52,935 nt of DNA from Limisphaerales bacterium (lineage in GTDB: Bacteria; Verrucomicrobiota; Verrucomicrobiia; Limisphaerales; BOG-1460). The stretch covers positions 1 through 52,935 of the forward strand of contig PLQC01000043.1 in the NCBI GenBank assembly GCA_003159675.1. Reading direction: 5' to 3'. Position 1 is the stretch's first letter, and each line of letters opens with the position of its first letter. Below the pieces are notes generated by a model, which did no database searches, was not told the DNA's origin, and saw only the letters and a program-made list of their open reading frames with translations. Below, in pieces: positions 33,437-43,101 of this stretch. Position numbers and translations under genes: made by a program.

Positions 33437-33613
33437 CTAGTGGCCCTCGTTCATCGAGCTGGGGAGCGATCCGGTTTCCCAGTCCTGGGGTGAATTCCAC
33501 GGCCGGGACGACAGGTTCTCCGATTCGGTCGAGCTGCAGCCGATTGCTGTCAGCGTGAGTGCCGCCAGCAATACCAGCAATGCCCACCGGGATCTGGAGA
33601 AAAGTTGCGTCAC
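33437..33613 (-). CDS. Small lipoprotein
   Basis: A 58-residue protein starting at GTG 33613, which overlaps the stop codon of the coiled-coil gene (GTGA). A hydrophobic stretch WALLVLLAALTLTAIGC ends in the lipobox TAIGC; the mature part is SSTESENLSSRPWN followed by Asp/Trp-rich residues and MNEGH. Such tiny lipoproteins with an RPWN motif seem common in Verrucomicrobia (recollection, not searched). Function unknown; co-transcribed with the upstream gene. Confidence 0.65.
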   Translation of the reverse strand: MTQLFSRSRWALLVLLAALTLTAIGCSSTESENLSSRPWNSPQDWETGSLPSSMNEGH

Positions 33614-34380
33614 GAAGAAGCGGGATGTGCGGGGATGACCTGGTCGCCTTCCAGGACTTCGCCCAATTTCCATCCGGGCATTACATTGGCGATGGCCCGG
33701 TCCTTTTGGATGCTACGGACGATCACTTTGGCCACAAGTTTTCCACCGCGGTTCACCAGCAATTCCCCGTCGGTCTTGACCCCTTGTTCCTCGCCGATGT
33801 TCAACACCACGAAGTCCCATTTCGGATCCGAGACCAGGATTTTGCCGCTGAGGGTTGCGGGCAGGTAAACCACGATATTGCTCCCCTCATACTTCGCCAG
33901 TTCGTAGGAGAGCCGGTCGATTTTTCTCGCCAGTATTTTATTCTCCGACTGCATGGCCGCCAATCCGTCCTGGGTTTGTTTGAGCGTCTTGCCGAGGTTC
34001 GCGACTTGTTCCGCGGTGAACCCGGAGATCTTGTAAGCCGCAAGGTCAGCCTGGGCGTCGTCCCGGTCCTTCTTGGTTTTGGCGAGCTCATCTGAAAGTT
34101 GCTCGGCCCGCTTGGTCTGAAGGGCGTCATCGGCGACGGCTTTGTCCCTCTCCGCGGAGGTGGCCTCCAGCGTCTTTTTGGTTTCGGCCAGATCCGTTTT
34201 GGTCTTGGTCAAATCGCTTTTGGTTTTCGCCAATTCGCTTTGGGTGGTGGCCAGGGTCGTCTTGGTGTTGGCCAGATCTGTTTGAAGCGTGGTGATTTTA
34301 TCCCGGACGACAATGAAATTGAGGGCTCCGATGGCCAGCCCGGCGACAATAGCGACAATTAAACTGATTCGAATCAACAT
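33610..34380 (-). CDS. Membrane-anchored coiled-coil protein
   Basis: A 256-residue protein: one N-terminal membrane span (MLIRISLIVAIVAGLAIG), then a long coiled coil of T-K-T/L-A repeats (about 30-150) and a C-terminal beta-rich domain (YLPATLSGKILVSDPKWDFVVLNIGEEQGVKTDGELLVNRGGKLVAKVIVRSIQ). The last domain resembles MreC-like beta barrels in wording; no firm family. ATG 34380 was preferred over 34500 because the membrane span then sits at the N-terminus. Coupled to the small lipoprotein; likely envelope. Confidence 0.75.
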   Translation of the reverse strand: MLIRISLIVAIVAGLAIGALNFIVVRDKITTLQTDLANTKTTLATTQSELAKTKSDLTKTKTDLAETKKTLEATSAERDKAVADDALQTKRAEQLSDELAKTKKDRDDAQADLAAYKISGFTAEQVANLGKTLKQTQDGLAAMQSENKILARKIDRLSYELAKYEGSNIVVYLPATLSGKILVSDPKWDFVVLNIGEEQGVKTDGELLVNRGGKLVAKVIVRSIQKDRAIANVMPGWKLGEVLEGDQVIPAHPASS

Positions 34381-34514
34381 GGTATGGTTTTCTATCGATT
34401 CAACCGACCGGAACAGCCTAGTCGCTGGGCTTAAACGTGTCAACGCCCGTTTGAATTTCTCAAGGATTCCTTCCGCCGTTGCCACCCGGCGGATTTGCAC
34501 TATCTTTCGCTCCG

Positions 34515-35696
34515 ATGAAATATCGTCGCTTCGGTCGCACTGAACTGTCCATGCCGGTTTTTTCCTGTGGCGGCATGCGCTATCAATTCAAGTGGCAGGA
34601 TGTTGATCCTGGGGAAATACCGCCGGAGAACCAGCGTAACATCGAGGAAACCATTCATCGCGCGCTGGAGCTCGGCATCCACCACATCGAAACCGCGCGC
34701 GGTTACGGCTCGTCGGAGATGCAATTGGGCCGGATCCTCCCCGCGTTGCCGCGGGAAAAGATCATCGTGCAAACCAAGGTCGGGCCCAAGGCCGACGCCC
34801 GGGAATTCATCGAGACGTTCGGCACCTCGATGAAATACCTGGGGCTGGATCACGTGGACCTGCTGGCCTTGCATGGGATCAACAACCGGGAACTGCTGGA
34901 CTGGTCTTTGAAGAAAAACGGCTGCCTGGCGGCGGCGCGGCAGTTGCAGAGGGAGGGCCGCGCCCGGTTCATCGGCTTTTCCACGCACGCGACCTCCGAC
35001 ATCATTCTGGACGCGGTCAACACCGGCGAGTTCGATTATGTGAACCTGCATTGGTATTTCGTCAACGACCTGAACTGGCCCGCGATCGAGGCCGCCCGCG
35101 TCTTGGACATGGGCGTGTTCATCATCAGCCCGAACGACAAGGGCGGGAAGCTTTACGAGCCCACACAGAAGTTGAGGGAACTTTGTGCTTCGCTGACGCC
35201 GATGCAGTTCAACGACCTTTACTGCCTGGCGCGGCCCCAGGTACACACCCTGAGCTGCGGCGCGAGCCGCCCGGGCGATTTCGACGAACACATCGGCGCG
35301 CTCGAATACTATGATCGGATCCCGGAAACGATTGCGCCGATCGAGCGGCGGTTGCGCGAGGAGATGGACAGGGCGCTGGGTACGGACTGGTGCCGCCGCT
35401 GGTTCGAGGGCGTGCCCGACTACGTGAACGTCCTCGGACAGGTCAACATCCTGGAGATCCTGCGGCTATGGACGTATGCGAAGCCGCTGGATCTGGCGTC
35501 GTGGGCGAAGATGCGGTACAACCTGCTCGGGCAGGGCGACCACTGGTTTCCGGGTGAAAACGCGGCGAAAATGGGGGAATTGGCATTGGCCGGCTGTCTT
35601 GGACGCAGCCCGTTTGGGGGGCGGATCCCGGCGATTTTGGAGGAGGCTCACCGGCTCTATTTCGAAAAGCCGGCCCAGCGGTTGAGTGCGACCTGA
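34515..35696 (+). CDS. Aldo/keto reductase
   Basis: A 393-residue NAD(P)H-dependent oxidoreductase. Visible parts: [22 protein letters not shown], a [19 protein letters not shown] strand with the Asp-Tyr-like catalytic region altered (ETARGYG; Tyr retained), [13 protein letters not shown]-like segment, [13 protein letters not shown] and FIGFSTHA. The C-terminal 100 residues extend beyond the barrel. Substrate unknown. ATG 34515; divergent from the coiled-coil gene. Confidence 0.87.
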   Translation: MKYRRFGRTELSMPVFSCGGMRYQFKWQDVDPGEIPPENQRNIEETIHRALELGIHHIETARGYGSSEMQLGRILPALPREKIIVQTKVGPKADAREFIETFGTSMKYLGLDHVDLLALHGINNRELLDWSLKKNGCLAAARQLQREGRARFIGFSTHATSDIILDAVNTGEFDYVNLHWYFVNDLNWPAIEAARVLDMGVFIISPNDKGGKLYEPTQKLRELCASLTPMQFNDLYCLARPQVHTLSCGASRPGDFDEHIGALEYYDRIPETIAPIERRLREEMDRALGTDWCRRWFEGVPDYVNVLGQVNILEILRLWTYAKPLDLASWAKMRYNLLGQGDHWFPGENAAKMGELALAGCLGRSPFGGRIPAILEEAHRLYFEKPAQRLSAT

Positions 35697-35714
35697 CCGC
35701 CTGAAAATGCCGGG

Positions 35715-36362
35715 CTACTGCTTGCTCTTCGACCCGCTTGTTTTCTCATCCGTCTTGGGCGTGTCGATTGGCGCGCCGGTGTTCAGTTGCGAAATCACGG
35801 CATCGGTCAGGTCATTCTTGTCGTCCGAATAGAGGACGCCGGGCGTATAATAGGGGCCTGACGGATCGGGCGCATAGGTCTGCGCGGCCGAGTCGATGAC
35901 CAGCGAATAGCCTCCGGATTTGGCTTTACTGATGATGGCCTGCTTGATTTCCTCGAGGATATTCTTCCGCATGCGGGCTTTTTGTTCGTTCAGCGAGACA
36001 TTGCTCTGACGGTCGAACTGGGCGATGCTGTCTTCGGTGCTCTTCATCTCCTTCAACTTGTCTTCCGCCGCTTGCTTGCGCCTGTCGCGTTCCTCGGCGG
36101 AGACGGCCTGGTTGTTGGCGTCCTCGAGCAGCTTTTGATATTCATCCTTGGACTTCTTCCAGCCGTCGATCATTTCGTTGCGCGACTTCTCCATCTCGCC
36201 CGCCCGGTCCTTGAGCGCGGCGGTGGCCTGTTCGGTTTTCCAGTATTTCTCGAACACTTTGGGCAGGTTCACGGTGGCGATCCGGGTTTGGGCAAACGCC
36301 GTGCCGCCCAGCATCGCGAAGAGCAGGGCGACCGGCACCAGTTTTTTCAAACAGGTCATCAT
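35715..36362 (-). CDS. OmpH/Skp-family periplasmic chaperone
   Basis: A 215-residue protein with a signal peptide (CLKKLVPVALLFAMLGGTAFAQ) and the Skp/OmpH pattern: TRIATVNLPKVFEKYWKTE, then long charged helices (EMEKSRNEMIDGWKKSKDEYQKLL), and a C-terminal GGYSLVIDSAAQ strand. Skp holds unfolded outer-membrane proteins for BAM. It is the last gene of the dnaB-bamA-SBBP-skp run, 59 bp after the SBBP gene. The acidic/Lys C-terminal tail is slightly longer than usual. Confidence 0.9.
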   Translation of the reverse strand: MMTCLKKLVPVALLFAMLGGTAFAQTRIATVNLPKVFEKYWKTEQATAALKDRAGEMEKSRNEMIDGWKKSKDEYQKLLEDANNQAVSAEERDRRKQAAEDKLKEMKSTEDSIAQFDRQSNVSLNEQKARMRKNILEEIKQAIISKAKSGGYSLVIDSAAQTYAPDPSGPYYTPGVLYSDDKNDLTDAVISQLNTGAPIDTPKTDEKTSGSKSKQ

Positions 36363-36421
36363 AAAATTAGAAAACCAAGACTTGGAATAAAGACAATCCT
36401 TCCCTGCAAACGTTCATACGA

Positions 36422-38917
36422 TCACGGCCCCACCGCTGAATTCGTGAAGTCGATTCTCGCCAGGAATGCATCGGGATAGACTCTGCTGCCATGAAATTTG
36501 GAGGTGCCGGTCATCGGGAAATTCGGCGAGGTCGTGGTGCCCACGATGTAGGCGACGACATTGGTTGATAGGGTGTTGTCGCCATTGGTCGTAATGACGG
36601 CGCCCAGCGCAACGCCGCTGGCCAGATCGCCTCCGGAGCCGCCGAAGTAAGCCCTGAAGACACCATTATTCGTCGTGCCTTCCGGATCCAACTGCATGAT
36701 GAAAGCGTCCCTTGTTCCAAATGCGAGTACGCTGTTGTTGGTCGAGGAGAACCCGGGCGGCACCGAGATCGTGTTGGTGAGGTCCGCAAACCTCGTCCGC
36801 GACCTGGTGAAGCCCACGATGTAGGCATATTGGTTGGCATCGACAGCGATCCCAAGGGCTTCATCATTGGCAGGACCCCCGAAGACGACAGAGTACCCGA
36901 AATTGTTTGTGCCGATATTGTTTGTGCCGCCATCCGAATTAAAGCGAGTGACGAAAACGTCGGAGTTGAGATTGGTCGGGTTCGTCCATCGTGTGAAGTT
37001 GGTGACCGTAACAGGGAATCCCTGGGAATGGGTAAAGCCGGTGACATACGCGTTCAACAAGGGGTCCACCGCAACGGCCGTGGCAACGTCCCTGCCATTT
37101 CCCCCCAAGTAGGTGGAATAGACCAGATTGCTGCCATCCGGGGACAATTTGCTGATGAAAGCATCGGAGGCGATCACGCTGTTGGTCGAATGGAGGTTTT
37201 TAGCAATGGCATTGGTGACCGGGAAACTGCTGGACGATGTCACCCCGACGACGTAGGCGCAGAAGTTGGTATCCACGGCAATACCCTGTCCGATGTCCCA
37301 ACCCCCGCCGCCCAGATAGGTGGAGTACTCGAGAGCAGTTCCGCCGGCGTTGATCCGGGTGACGAACGCATCGTCGAGCCCATGGAAGACGCTGCCGTTA
37401 TAGTTTTCCAACACGTTAGTGAACGCATAAGTGATTTGACCGTTCACTTCGATCGGGTAGCGGACCAAAACGTTCTTGTAGCGGCCTCGCAAGGCGTTCA
37501 TCGTGGGGAAATTCGAAGATTCAGTCTCCCCGGTCACATACGCCCGGCTCTGGTTGTCCACGGCAATCCCCAAACCCACGTCGCGGCCGTCGCCCCCGAG
37601 GTAAGTCGAATAGGCGATCTTGCCGTCCGCATTGAGCTTGGTCACAAAGGCATCGATGGGATAAACGCCCTGGGGATTGAGGTTGATCCCCCGGATGTGG
37701 CGCTGATAGGCGTTGGTGGAGACGGGGAAATTCTCCGAGTCGGTATATCCGGTCACAAAAGCGGCGCCGTTGGTATCGACGGCAATGGCGAAAGCCGCAT
37801 CTTCTCCGCTCCCGCCGAGATAGGTGAGGTATTTCAAATTCGTGGTGCCATTCTCGAATTCTGCCACAAAACCGTTGCCGAAAAGACCATTGCCTCCCTG
37901 GTATTTGGGTCTTGCCGCTCCACTCGTTGTCCGCAGGTTGGGGGACAGGCTCTCGCCGGCGATCCAAACGTTGCCGTTGACGTCCACCGCAATGCCCCAA
38001 CCCTTGTCGGTCGAGGAACCGCCGATAAAGTCGGAAAAGGTGAGTGTCGGGTCGATCACCAGCGGCAAGGTGTGATCATATTCTCCCACCCAAAACCCGG
38101 CGAGCGCGTTGCCCTTCAGGCGATAGCCTCCTTTGATCTGCTTTCGAGTCCCATTCACAACCTGGTAAATGGCCGGTGCGTGCTCTTGAATTTCCTGGCC
38201 GCCGGCCCGCAGCACCAGGTTTCCGGCCGCGTCCATGTCCACGCTGTCCGCACCTTCGATGCGGATCGATATCCGGTCCGGCCTGGCGTTGGGATCGAGG
38301 ACGAAGTCATATTCGAGGCGCGCCGATTCATCCGCGTAATACACCAGGTGAATGCCGGGGTAGATCCCGTCGATGCGGACTTTGGAAAACAAGGGAACGC
38401 CGGTGCGCCATTGGGCAGGGTCGTTGCCGATGAAATAATTGGCCTTGGCGGCCAATTCATCGAGCCCCGAGGCAGTGGCTTGCCGGTTTGCATTCTCGAG
38501 CCGAAGCCGCACGGAAAGGGTCTCATGAATTCCGCCCGCGCGGGGCAAAAGCTGTTCCAACGGCGGGGCCGCGGAGGAGGTGTCCCGTTTGCCGAGAATC
38601 AGAACCGCTTCCGTCGGCGCGATCAGGACATCACACTGGCGCCCGCGGGCGACAAACCGGACGTCGCCCTCCACCTGGCCGCGGTTGGCTTCGAAGTAAA
38701 GCGGCGAATTGGCGGGCATGCGCGCGGGCGTCGCCTGGATCGTGTTTCGTTCCCCGGCATAGGCCGGTGCGGCGGCGTCCAGGCCGCCGAGGGCGGATAG
38801 CGCCACGAGCAGCGCCAGGTGAAACACCGGGGACGCGGCGGTCCCCGCCGCTTTTGGTTTATGCCACCAACTTGTGCTTCCAAAGGAACCGCACGCGCTA
38901 ACGTCTGACATTCTCAT
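36422..38917 (-). CDS. SBBP-repeat beta-propeller secreted protein
   Basis: An 831-residue protein starting at ATG 38917 (the frame extends to 38947 but overlaps bamA). Hydrophobic segment (HLALLVALSALGGLDAAAPAYAG) acts as signal. Residues about 60-270 match a DUF7948-like N-terminal domain (LYFEANRGQVEGDVRFVARG ... YPGIHLVYYADES). The rest is at least six SBBP repeats with the phrase YSTYLGG..D...AIAVD..AYVTG.T.S.NFP. No C-terminal sorting tail. It sits between bamA (2 bp upstream) and skp. Function unknown; likely surface-exposed. Confidence 0.88.
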   Translation of the reverse strand: MRMSDVSACGSFGSTSWWHKPKAAGTAASPVFHLALLVALSALGGLDAAAPAYAGERNTIQATPARMPANSPLYFEANRGQVEGDVRFVARGRQCDVLIAPTEAVLILGKRDTSSAAPPLEQLLPRAGGIHETLSVRLRLENANRQATASGLDELAAKANYFIGNDPAQWRTGVPLFSKVRIDGIYPGIHLVYYADESARLEYDFVLDPNARPDRISIRIEGADSVDMDAAGNLVLRAGGQEIQEHAPAIYQVVNGTRKQIKGGYRLKGNALAGFWVGEYDHTLPLVIDPTLTFSDFIGGSSTDKGWGIAVDVNGNVWIAGESLSPNLRTTSGAARPKYQGGNGLFGNGFVAEFENGTTNLKYLTYLGGSGEDAAFAIAVDTNGAAFVTGYTDSENFPVSTNAYQRHIRGINLNPQGVYPIDAFVTKLNADGKIAYSTYLGGDGRDVGLGIAVDNQSRAYVTGETESSNFPTMNALRGRYKNVLVRYPIEVNGQITYAFTNVLENYNGSVFHGLDDAFVTRINAGGTALEYSTYLGGGGWDIGQGIAVDTNFCAYVVGVTSSSSFPVTNAIAKNLHSTNSVIASDAFISKLSPDGSNLVYSTYLGGNGRDVATAVAVDPLLNAYVTGFTHSQGFPVTVTNFTRWTNPTNLNSDVFVTRFNSDGGTNNIGTNNFGYSVVFGGPANDEALGIAVDANQYAYIVGFTRSRTRFADLTNTISVPPGFSSTNNSVLAFGTRDAFIMQLDPEGTTNNGVFRAYFGGSGGDLASGVALGAVITTNGDNTLSTNVVAYIVGTTTSPNFPMTGTSKFHGSRVYPDAFLARIDFTNSAVGP

Positions 38918-38918
38918 A

Positions 38919-41381
38919 TTAAAACGGTCGTGAATAGCCCACACCAAATTGGAACTGGCCCGAACCGCTGTTGTATTGATCGTGATGGATGGGAATGCCG
39001 TAGTCCAGCCGCAGCGGTCCGATTGGCAGATTCAGGCGCAGGCCGAGGCCCCAGTTGTCATCGAAGCCGGACCCGTGGAACGAGTACGGCTGGAGCAGCA
39101 CGGCGCCGATGTCATAAAACACCGCGAAGCGCAGCCGGTCGATGATCGGAACGCTGTATTCGGCCGACCCGAACCAGTAGGTGTCGCCGCCGATGGGTTC
39201 GTCGGAGGGGTTGACGGCCCCCGGGTCCACCTCGCGCGGGCTGATGCTGTGGTAATGGAATCCGCGGAGCGAATAGAGGCCGCCCAGATAATAGCGATCG
39301 TAGAACGGCACGGAAGCGGTCGAGCCATAGGAGTCCGCCACGCCGGTGCCTCCCAGCAATTCGAGCACGTGTCCGGGGTGGAATCCTTTGAAATACCAGT
39401 GGGTTTTCAGCTCCAACTTGTAATAGTCCTTGTCGCCGCCGAACGGTCCGGCCACCTCCGCCGACAGCTCGGTGCGCTGGCCCTTGTCCGGAAGGAGAAC
39501 GCCGTTGCGCGTGTCGTAGGCGAGCGACCCGTAAATCTTGGAGATGATGTTATAACCGCTCTGATCGAGCAGCGCTTGGGGCACGGTGGTCGGAACCAGG
39601 CCGGGGATCAACACCCCGGGCTTCCCGGCGCCGGTCGGAACCGCCACTTCCTGGTTGAAGAGGATGCCGATGTCCTCGAGGCTGTAACCCACGGTGCCGA
39701 TCAGGAAGTCGCTTCCCAATGCGCGAGTCAGGCCGACGCGCAGGCCGGCGTCCACTTCGTAGTAAAGGTTGTTGAGACTCAAATAATCCAGGTTCCGGTA
39801 GAATAGATTGACGTCGAGCGCCAGCTTGCGCTGCAGAAACCATGGCTCGACAAATTCCAGTTCGTAGTCCTGCCGCTCCGTTCCCAACTGCGCGCGCAGG
39901 CGGATTTTCTGTCCGCCCCCGGTGAAGGTCGGCGGATGAAACAGATCGAAATTCCCCTGGGTGACCTCGGCAAAGCCCACCAGCGAATCCACCGAGCTGA
40001 ACCCGGCGCCCACGGTCAGATTGCCCGTGTTTTTTTCTTCCACACCCACGATCAGGTCCTTCCGGTTCGGAACATCGGTCGGTTCGGGTCGCGTGTCCAC
40101 TTTTTCGAAGTACTGCAGTCCTTCGAGGCGCTGTTTGCTCACGTTGACGTGGACCATGTCGAACACTTCGCCCGGTGACACCGCCAGCTCGCGCCGGATG
40201 ACCCGGTCTTTGGTCTTGGTGTTGCCGCGGATCTCGATCTTTTCGATGTACGACTTCTGCCCCTCTTCAATCCTGAACTCGAGGTCCATCGTGCCCGTCT
40301 CGGTGTTGGGAATGCGCTCGACGATCAGGTTGCGCGCGGAGGCCGCGTCGATGTAACCGCGCGACCCGTAAAAATCCTCGACCTGCTTTTCGTCGTCGCT
40401 CATCCCCTTGGGCGTGAAGATGTCGCCCGCGTCCATCTTCAGGCCGTTCGGGCCGAGCTTGATTTTCTTGGTGATGACACCGGACGGCTGCATGCCCCGC
40501 AGCGCAGTGGCGATGTCCGCGGCGCTGAATATTTTGTTCCCGGTGAATTTGACCGACCCCACCTTGTATTGGCGCCCCTCGTAAATGATGAACACGATCA
40601 CCATCGTCTTGGCCGTGGGATGTTCGAGCTGGACCTCCTTGATTTCGAAATCGATGTAGCCCTTCTCGCGATAGAAATCAGCCAGCTTCTCCTTGTCGTC
40701 GTCGAACTGGTCGTCCTTGAAGACGCCGCTGCCCGTGATCCAGGAGAACATCCAGCGCCGGCGGGTCTTGATCACTCCGCGCAGTTTCTTCTCCGAAAAG
40801 GCGTTCGCCCCGACAAATTCCACGTCCGTGATCCGGATTTTCTTGCTTTCGGTGATTTCGAACGTGGCGGTGCCTCGGCCCGCGCTTTCATCGATGCTCA
40901 GGACATACTTCACCTGGGTGCCCGGGTAGCCCGCCTTCTGGTACATTTGCTGGATAGCCTGGCTGTCCGTGAACAGTTTTCGTTCGTCCAGCGGTTCACC
41001 GACGGCCGACGTCAGCTTTTTCCGGAGCTTGGAGTCCTTGTAGATCGAATTTCCCTGGAATTTTATTTCCGCCAGCCGCGGCTTGCCCTGCAGGACGTAC
41101 GTCAGCACCACCCCGTCGGGCGTGGTCTGTTCCGTCACCTGGATGTTGTAAAAAAGGCCGGTCCCGTAAAGGTTGCGCACGTCGTCATCCACCGCCGCGG
41201 CCCGGTAGGGATCCCCGGGCTTCACCCGGATGTTGGCGCGGATCAACTCGTCGTTCGCCGTCGCCGGGCCGACGTGTTTCAACTCGATTTTCGCCACCTT
41301 GGGCGGCGACAGTTGGCCCGAGGCAACGGGGAGCCACGCCAAAAGGAGCAATCCCCCGCACAGGCGAAACATTAATTTCAT
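38919..41381 (-). CDS. bamA: Outer membrane protein assembly factor BamA
   Basis: An 820-residue Omp85 protein with signal peptide (LCGGLLLLAWLPVASGQ). Five POTRA domains lie in residues about 30-430 (e.g. KVAKIELKHVG, LAEIKFQGNSIY, IRITDVEFVGANAFS, YKVGSVKFTGNKIFS, YIEKIEIRGNTKTKDRVIRREL). The barrel follows; the loop motif LYSLRGFHYHS corresponds to the VRGF/Y lock, and the last residue is Phe, as expected for BAM recognition. It inserts beta-barrel proteins into the outer membrane. dnaB lies 5 bp upstream. Confidence 0.97.
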   Translation of the reverse strand: MKLMFRLCGGLLLLAWLPVASGQLSPPKVAKIELKHVGPATANDELIRANIRVKPGDPYRAAAVDDDVRNLYGTGLFYNIQVTEQTTPDGVVLTYVLQGKPRLAEIKFQGNSIYKDSKLRKKLTSAVGEPLDERKLFTDSQAIQQMYQKAGYPGTQVKYVLSIDESAGRGTATFEITESKKIRITDVEFVGANAFSEKKLRGVIKTRRRWMFSWITGSGVFKDDQFDDDKEKLADFYREKGYIDFEIKEVQLEHPTAKTMVIVFIIYEGRQYKVGSVKFTGNKIFSAADIATALRGMQPSGVITKKIKLGPNGLKMDAGDIFTPKGMSDDEKQVEDFYGSRGYIDAASARNLIVERIPNTETGTMDLEFRIEEGQKSYIEKIEIRGNTKTKDRVIRRELAVSPGEVFDMVHVNVSKQRLEGLQYFEKVDTRPEPTDVPNRKDLIVGVEEKNTGNLTVGAGFSSVDSLVGFAEVTQGNFDLFHPPTFTGGGQKIRLRAQLGTERQDYELEFVEPWFLQRKLALDVNLFYRNLDYLSLNNLYYEVDAGLRVGLTRALGSDFLIGTVGYSLEDIGILFNQEVAVPTGAGKPGVLIPGLVPTTVPQALLDQSGYNIISKIYGSLAYDTRNGVLLPDKGQRTELSAEVAGPFGGDKDYYKLELKTHWYFKGFHPGHVLELLGGTGVADSYGSTASVPFYDRYYLGGLYSLRGFHYHSISPREVDPGAVNPSDEPIGGDTYWFGSAEYSVPIIDRLRFAVFYDIGAVLLQPYSFHGSGFDDNWGLGLRLNLPIGPLRLDYGIPIHHDQYNSGSGQFQFGVGYSRPF

Positions 41382-41386
41382 CTTGG

Positions 41387-42850
41387 TCAGTTCGGCACGT
41401 CGTCGTCGCTCACTTTGGCTGCGCCTTCAAACCGTGTGTAGGATTTCAAAAACGTCAGCGCCACATCGCCGGTCGGGCCGTTGCGTTGCTTGGCAATCAG
41501 CAGATTCACCGGCACCGCTTCCTGCTCGTTCCCCCCGCCATCCGCGCCTTCGTCCTCGTCGCTGCTGGGCTTGTAGAGCAGACCGACGACGTCCGCATCC
41601 TGTTCAATCGCGCCGGACTCGCGCAGGTCCGACAACCGCGGTTTGCGGTTTTTCTCGCGCTCCAGCTCCCGGTTCAACTGGCTGAGGACGATGACCGGAA
41701 GGTTCAATTCCTTCGCCAACGCCTTGATGCCGTTGGAAATATCGGCGATTTCCTGCTGCCGGTTTTCGGCACGCCGCGCAGTAGAATGGAGCAGTTGGAG
41801 GTAGTCAACCACAAAGAGCTTGATGCCGTACTGCTGCGCCATGCGGCGCGCCTTGGCGCGCAATTGAAGGATCGAGAGCGCCGCCGTGTCGTCGATGAAC
41901 AGCGGCGCGCCCGCCAGCTTGCCCGCCGCGCCGGTGAGCTTCGGAAAATCCCGCTCCGCCAGGAACCCGTCGCGCACGCTGCGCAGGTTCACCCGCGAGC
42001 GCGAGCACAACATGCGCAACACCAGCGACTCCGCCGTCATCTCCAGGCTGAACACCCCCACCGGCAGCCGCTCGTCGATGGCGACGTGCTCGGCGATGTT
42101 CATGGCCAGCGAGGTTTTTCCCATGCTGGGCCGCGCCGCGATGACGATCATTTCGCCCGCGTGGAGACCGCTCGTCATTTTGTCCAGGTCCATGAAGCCG
42201 GTGCCCACCCCTGTGAGCATGCCCTGCCGCTGATGGAAATCCTCGATGGTGTTGATCGCCTTCTTGACGAGGTCCTTGATCAGGGTCGAGTGGCTCTGCA
42301 CGCGCTCTTCACTGATCCGTAGAATATCGCGCTCCACTTCGTCCATCAGCGCGTCCACCTCCCCCTCGTAGTCGTACACGCGGCCCACCGCGTCCGTGCA
42401 GGTGCGGATCATTTTCCGGAGCAGATACTTCTCCCGCACGATCTCCATGTAATAGCTCAGGTTCGCCGCCGACGGCACGGCGTCCGGCAGCGTGGCCAGG
42501 TAGGCGATGCCCCCCACTTCCTCGAGGATCTGCTTGTCCTTGAGCCGCTGTTGGAGCGTGACCAGGTCGATCGCTGCGCGCTGGTCGTACATTTCCGCCA
42601 GCGCGGTGTAAATCGTCTGGTGCCGCAAATCGTAGAACTCTTCCGCGCCCCGCTTGAATGTCTCGATGCACTCGCCCATGCAGTCGTTGGGGGAGAGCAG
42701 CACACAGCCGAGCACCCCTTGCTCCGCTTCCGGCGAATGCGGGGGCAGGCGGTCGAGTTTCGTCGCTTCGGCGATGGTCGGGTTCCGGCGGCGGCCGCGC
42801 TTCAGGTCGGCGCCCGCGGCGGCGCTTTCATCGGTGACAGAATCTATCAT
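41387..42850 (-). CDS. dnaB: Replicative DNA helicase DnaB
   Basis: A 487-residue hexameric helicase. The N-terminal domain begins PPHSPEAEQGVLGCVLL; the RecA-like domain has Walker A ARPSMGKTS (about 239-247), FSLEM, Walker B LFVVDYLQLL, and LSQLNRELEREKNRKPRLSDLRESGAIEQDADVV. ATG 42850 was chosen; the frame extends to 43027 without homology. An unusual acidic insert DEDEGADGGGNEQEA lies before the end. It leads into bamA with 5 bp between, so replication and envelope genes share a transcript. Confidence 0.96.
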   Translation of the reverse strand: MIDSVTDESAAAGADLKRGRRRNPTIAEATKLDRLPPHSPEAEQGVLGCVLLSPNDCMGECIETFKRGAEEFYDLRHQTIYTALAEMYDQRAAIDLVTLQQRLKDKQILEEVGGIAYLATLPDAVPSAANLSYYMEIVREKYLLRKMIRTCTDAVGRVYDYEGEVDALMDEVERDILRISEERVQSHSTLIKDLVKKAINTIEDFHQRQGMLTGVGTGFMDLDKMTSGLHAGEMIVIAARPSMGKTSLAMNIAEHVAIDERLPVGVFSLEMTAESLVLRMLCSRSRVNLRSVRDGFLAERDFPKLTGAAGKLAGAPLFIDDTAALSILQLRAKARRMAQQYGIKLFVVDYLQLLHSTARRAENRQQEIADISNGIKALAKELNLPVIVLSQLNRELEREKNRKPRLSDLRESGAIEQDADVVGLLYKPSSDEDEGADGGGNEQEAVPVNLLIAKQRNGPTGDVALTFLKSYTRFEGAAKVSDDDVPN

Positions 42851-43101
42851 GCGGTAACCAGATAGAAAAACCTTCGGCGACTCAAATACGAACTGTTTTT
42901 TATTGATAACAGGATGTTCACAAAAGCACAATGGAAACGCGACGAGGACAAGATAGGGGCAGCGTCGGACAGAATTTGAAAAGCCGGCCGGCCCGGATTC
43001 AGGCTTGGCTATCGATGGCTCCGTCATTACATTTTGGTCCGCGATGCGGATGGGCGGAGAAGAACCGCCGAATGAGATGAGCCGAACGACCCAATCCTCC
43101 T

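Noticed and set aside
36830-38800. 656-residue frame on the plus strand
   Set aside because: Antisense to the SBBP gene, whose repeats are unmistakable on the minus strand.
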